Assembly (NCBI GenBank): GCA_963920765.1
Contig: OY987242.1
Location: 28,730,002 to 28,794,001 of the forward strand
DNA: 64,000 bases
Reading direction: 5' to 3'
DNA from: Ulota crispa
Taxonomy: Eukaryota; Streptophyta; Bryopsida; Orthotrichales; Orthotrichaceae
Shown piece after piece: positions 59,638 through 64,000 of this stretch. The notes under the pieces are model-generated. The model saw only the letters and a list, made by a program, of their open reading frames with translations, did no database searches and was not told where the DNA came from. Positions within the stretch are counted from its first letter, which is position 1; each line of letters opens with the position of its first letter. Both the position numbers and the translations under genes were made by a program.

Positions 59638-60721
59638 TTGAATTCCAAACAAAATCAGCATCTCCGAATCCAAATCTGAATTTGTAGTTCCCAAATTCAA
59701 TCTCCTGATAATAAATATCTAAACTCTCACATTTTATAGCCGGTGAAAGAGCTGATTTCTTTTACCCTGTTCCTACATAACGACATGCCATGTAACTTAA
59801 CCCGCGCCGTTCAGCCAATGGCGAGGGTGCTTTTCGGAGCGGCGGAGATTTCCCTTCAATCCTGATCTACTCCGCGCCGCGAGTGAAGTGCTGTCATGTT
59901 TCGGTGCTGCTATTTGATTTACTGCTCGTATGGCGGTCTCATGCATGGCAAGGGGATTTTTATCTGGGCAGATTTTTCGCCAATAGAGTACCTCAATTTG
60001 GCCTTGGGTCAACGTTTGGAAGACCAGCATTTAGTAGTATTTTGTTAGAGCAAAGTCAGAGCATGAATTGATATTTGTTATTTTTAGAAGTTTCCAATTC
60101 AGCGCTCATATGAAATTTTGCTTTTTTTACCCCTGAGCGCGCAGGCCATATTCACCAAAATGCAGACCTAGTTACATTCAATCCAATTAATGTGTCATGA
60201 CAAACGAGATTCATAAAATTCAACCATATTGATTGGCAAGGAACATAGGTCCAGAAGTACAGGAAAAAATGATACATGATTTGTCTTTATTGATGAAAAG
60301 ATTATAACAATCAAACATGAAACTTTTTCAATTGTGAGAGACAATATTTGAGGCCGTGGGGCGCTCAAGAGTTAAACGGTGAAAGTGCAGAATTAACAGA
60401 GTGCATTTCAAACCTAGAACCCAAAAATCCAATCAAATTTTCAAGAAAATATAATCATGATACAAACATTGGCATTATTGAGAGTAGGCACTTAAAAAAT
60501 GAGGTGAACATGGGATACACAAGTAATAAAACATCTAACTCTAGTATAATTAGAGTCAAATTTATGGAGTAGGCATTTGAAAATATGGTTGAATATGGGA
60601 TTATAAGATAGTCAAAGGTGAAAATATTATTATAAAAAACATCCTTAAAGTAGCTTCTTTAATACAACAAAAATTGGGTGAAAATATAGATGAATTTGTC
60701 AAATCTCTCTCAAAGAGACAC
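59638..60721. other. Intergenic DNA with a small GC-rich patch
   Basis: The patch 59785-60010 (CGCGCCG-rich) carries short frames on both strands (59797-60030 and 59883-60071) without a known domain. The rest is AT-rich. No gene called. Confidence 0.35.
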
Positions 60722-61450
60722 TACACTAAATAATGTATTTAGGTTGTTGACAATTAGGTTGCCTTACTGTGGAAAGCTATCTCATGACTCATTGTTTGGT
60801 AACTTGGAAACATATGCAACACTATAAATACTAGGATTTCACATGGTTTACAACATGAACATTGTTACAACTTATTATAGTTGCCAAACACTTTAAAATT
60901 TCTTTATTGCAATAAATAATGTTGAAAAATATTGTAGAATTGATGAATATTTATAGAGAATTACTAACGCAACACCCTAAATTGCTAATGCGATACCCTA
61001 AACTGCTAACACAACACCCTAAATTACTAATGTGACACCTCATATGAGCATGAAATGTGATTTATGATGTTGATTTTTTTATTTGGATCAAAAGATTTGT
61101 TTCACTTTTATCATCCTAAGGCTATACTCAAAAAAAAGAAGTTGTGCTTAAATTTGAAACTAAAAATATATAACTTTTGAGTTACTTAAAGCAAAAATCC
61201 ATCAAAAAATAGTATTGGTGCAATAGTATTTCAACAAAAATTTATATTTGTTGTATTTTCTTTCAAGGAGGTGGTAATGCTATAATTGAATGAATGATGA
61301 ACCACTTGAATAAATCAAAAATAGCACTAAATTATCAAATTTCATGCCCACAAGGGTGTCCCGTTAGCAATTTATGGTGTCCTGGTAGCAATTCCCTATT
61401 TATATAGTGTAGAATGTCAAAAAAAAAGAGTGTGGGACAACCTACATGCA
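60722..61450 (-). mobile_element. MITE of the GTTGCC family, copy 4, inverted and interrupted
   Basis: It is oriented opposite to the other copies: TACACTAAATAATG-TTTAGGTTG at the left, then TCATGACTCATTG, CATGGTTTACAACATG and TTATTGCAATAAA in reverse order. It continues after an insertion at 60956-61396 with GTGTAGAATGTCAAAAA and GTGTGGGACAACCTACATGC. The right boundary is approximate. Confidence 0.65.
60956..61396. mobile_element. 441-bp nested element with repeated terminal motifs
   Basis: TATTTATA is exactly repeated at 60948-60955 and 61397-61404 (8 bp). The left end carries AATTACTAACGCAACACCCT then AAATTGCTAATGCGATACCC. The right end, read in reverse, gives AATTGCTACCAGGACACC then AAATTGCTAACGGGACACCC. 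So each terminal repeat is itself a tandem pair of about 21 bp. The 8-bp duplication suggests a hAT-like element. No open frame. Confidence 0.8.
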
Positions 61451-61906
61451 CTTTTCATTTTGGGTGAAGTTTGCAAACATGTTTTCTGAACAAACATACA
61501 CAAACTATTCTATCCATTTTTTCCTTACGTTCGATCAAGCTACCTTGTCAATGGAAAATTGGGGACATTTTTCAAGCAAGTGCATAAGGTCGTACGATAT
61601 CTGGGAACCACGTGGCTCCAAAAAGGAAAAAGTAATATCGTTGGAGATACCCCATGTGAACAGCAGGTTCATAATACCTCCTTGACAAAATATGCATATT
61701 GATTCCTTTCCTTTTACATTCTTTGGCATATATGGCCAGTTGATTTTGAGAACAGTGGGACCGTGGGACTTTCACCAGAATCTTTCCTTATTTGACACTG
61801 AGTACCTTCACTCTAAAAAAAATATCGATGTGACTACAGTGCAAAACAGCATAAACCAGCACAGATGCAACAATTATATTAACTATTTATAATTCCCTTC
61901 AATAAA
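61451..61906. other. Intergenic DNA
   Basis: Short frames on both strands across 61446-61775 show no known domain. No gene called. Confidence 0.35.
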
Positions 61907-62879
61907 TTAACCCCTAAAGGACCATTGTTCCTTTGGGGGACATTTGGGATTTTGGACATGCACCTATGACTAAACTACTTTGTGTGATTTTCTGAAATTT
62001 TTATCAAAAATGGGGAATTATAAGATTTGTGTGGGCATCTAATTTTTTCTTTATTCTAACATTTATTAAAGAAGATATGCATGGATACCTGGAAAACAGG
62101 GAAGAATCAGGCATAACATAAAAAATAAAAAATAAAAATAAAAACTGCAATTTTTTAAAATAAAATCTTGAAATTGGTTCTCTAAATCTTTATGTACTTG
62201 AGAAGTTTTGAATCATTCAATTTTGATTGATGAGATGAAAGTTATGAGAAGTTTTAGTTTGCGGGTAGGTATGGGACTCCCAAACCTCCATTCATTTTCC
62301 CCCTTGTAAAACTTGTTGTTTTACTTTTTTGAGCTCTTTGTGTTTTTTTTTTTTTGACTTATTTTTTTCGTAAGTTGTAGTAGACTAAGATTCCATGGTT
62401 TTCACCATTTGGATCAAAGTAATTCAAGTTTCTAAATTTTACATAAATCCTCCAATTTTGCCTAGTGTATGTGCAAATTTCATGACCTTCCGATATTGCA
62501 GGATTTTACAAAGTATGATCCAGACCTCCGTTTCATTTGAAAATTCTCCCACACTTACCTAACTTGGTCTTCTACATGAAAAAAATAAAGCTTGACTTTG
62601 TGTAAAGCAATTTTTTTGATATAGGAGAGGTCAAAGGCTTCTGAAATTTTTGGGCAGCAGTGAAAAAACTTTTTTTTCACTTCAGATGTGAGTATCTCAC
62701 TCCTCTACAACTAGAATGAGCTGATTTTTTTCCCGCAAGTACCTCCCATAGTCTAGGGCAAGATCCTACGGTTGGATTTCCAAGAAAACTTTATTTCCTA
62801 AATTTCTATTCATTCCCCTAAAGTGGCAATTTTCAGTGATTTTCACAAAAAAAAAAAGGCTTGGTCCTTTAGGGGTTAA
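61907..62879. mobile_element. TTAA-flanked TIR element, second copy
   Basis: It begins TTAACCCCTAAAGGACCATT and ends with the inverse, TTGGTCCTTTAGGGGTTAA. It is 973 bp including TTAA at both sides. There is no transposase frame. The first 8 bases of the inverted repeat (CCCCTAAA) are shared with the element at 48441; the following bases differ (GGACC against TGCCC), so it is a subfamily. Confidence 0.8.
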
Positions 62880-64000
62880 AACTCTTTGTAATTATAAGTA
62901 TAGGGGTGTTAGGAAAGAAATTACAAAAACAAATTTTAGTTATTCTTTGCCAAAAAACAATTATCACCATTCAAAATTAATTACTATTTAATATTTTACA
63001 CTAAGAGGGCAAAGAATTGACTACCCTAGCATGAGTTGTCCCAATATTAATAATTAGTTTAGATTAAATTACCTAGTTGAAAAAAAATTATAGAAATCCA
63101 AAAAAAATCACGCTATGTGTTAGGGCATTTATGTCCATCATACCAAATCTAAAAGGTCCCATATGGTTTTTGGGGCAAGTCTGGATAAATACTCAAGAAA
63201 AAATATGCCCAAGGAGTTCGGCAGCTTACAAGAGTTGCTAGTTTATGCTGTCTCGCATGGTACTGTAGTATGTCTTGTCCGTGCCTTGCAGTGTCTCTTT
63301 CATGATTTATGGTGATTTTTCACTTTCCATTTTCTCCCTTTTCCTTCCCCTCTCAAGTTTCTAACAAATTTTATCCTCTCTTTCCCTACTTTTCCTTTCC
63401 TCCTTCTTTTTGTAAATCTTATATAGTAATCATGTTTTGTTATTTGACTCATACACTATAATTACATTTGCATCTTTGAGCATGACAATATGTTTATTTA
63501 GCCAAGCATTAGTGAAAAAATAGAGATATCTATTTTACAAAATTTGGTCCTACTATACCACACCCCATGTTGATTTCACATTGATTTCTTTGTATGCCAT
63601 GTTTTTGCTACTTAATTATATTTATTATAACATGAAAAAGGTACATATGGATGTTTCCTACACTTTTATGCAATCAAATCTCAAAAATTCATCACCAATA
63701 TTTTTCAATCAGTTCCCACATGAGTTTTTATGTAAATTGACTCTCCAAAAATAGAGTTTTGAATTTTTAAAACTAAAATTTGATATGCTTGATTAGGACA
63801 GCATAAAAATTACAAAATTGTAATGCAAGGGCGAGAAAATGCAAATTATATTCTATATTATGCATAGCTGTTTGAACCGTAAAATAGGCCTGAGTGTATA
63901 CTTGTTGAGGGTTATTGTATAAGAAGTCCATTGAGCAAATTAAAGAAATTCCCTAGAACTAGATGACATATTAGTTTCAAAATCTCACGCTCAAAGATAG
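62880..64000. other. AT-rich intergenic DNA to the window end
   Basis: No gene visible. CTACTATACCACACCCC near 63550 resembles the outer end of the foldback MITEs, but no partner end was found. Confidence 0.35.

Overview
The window is nuclear DNA of a plant. The evidence is spliced genes with canonical GT...AG introns, a plant-type pyruvate decarboxylase, a SEC12-like ER membrane protein, two kinds of plant F-box gene, and long AT-rich gene-free stretches full of MITEs and decayed DNA transposons. GC-rich, intron-poor F-box genes beside AT-rich repeats, together with Tc1-like and TTAA-target elements, make me lean towards a seed-free land plant (bryophyte, lycophyte or fern grade). I cannot name the species, and that lean is inference.

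Layout. 0.6-7.2 kb: an intact intronless F-box gene (+) converges on a seven-exon pyruvate decarboxylase gene (-), with a GC-rich upstream region. 7.3-15.4 kb: AT-rich repeats, including a foldback element carrying a nested insertion and an element with 120-bp tandem repeats. 15.4-18.1 kb: an inverted, decayed copy of the first locus. It has a homologue of the PDC upstream region (+), no PDC body, and an F-box pseudogene (-) with two in-frame stops. 18.5-24.1 kb: a TIR element, a four-unit array of about 540-bp repeats, and MITEs. 25.3-30.3 kb: a large decayed DDE transposon. 33-42 kb: MITEs and empty AT-rich DNA. 42.1-45.5 kb: a ten-exon SEC12-like gene (-), then a 1.4-kb inverted repeat upstream of it. 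48.4-49.3 kb: a TIR element flanked by TTAA. 52.0-53.2 kb: an intronless F-box/kelch gene of the KMD type (-). 53.7-62.9 kb: a foldback MITE, a Tc1-like element with both ends, nested MITEs and another TTAA element.

The four intact genes have unrelated jobs: two probable SCF ubiquitin-ligase adaptors, one fermentation enzyme and one ER-export factor. They do not form a pathway. The coherent story is genomic: an F-box/PDC locus was duplicated in inverted orientation, the copy lost its PDC body, and it decayed mainly by changes that look like cytosine deamination, as did the large transposon. All exon joins and family calls were made by eye. No alignment or database search was run.
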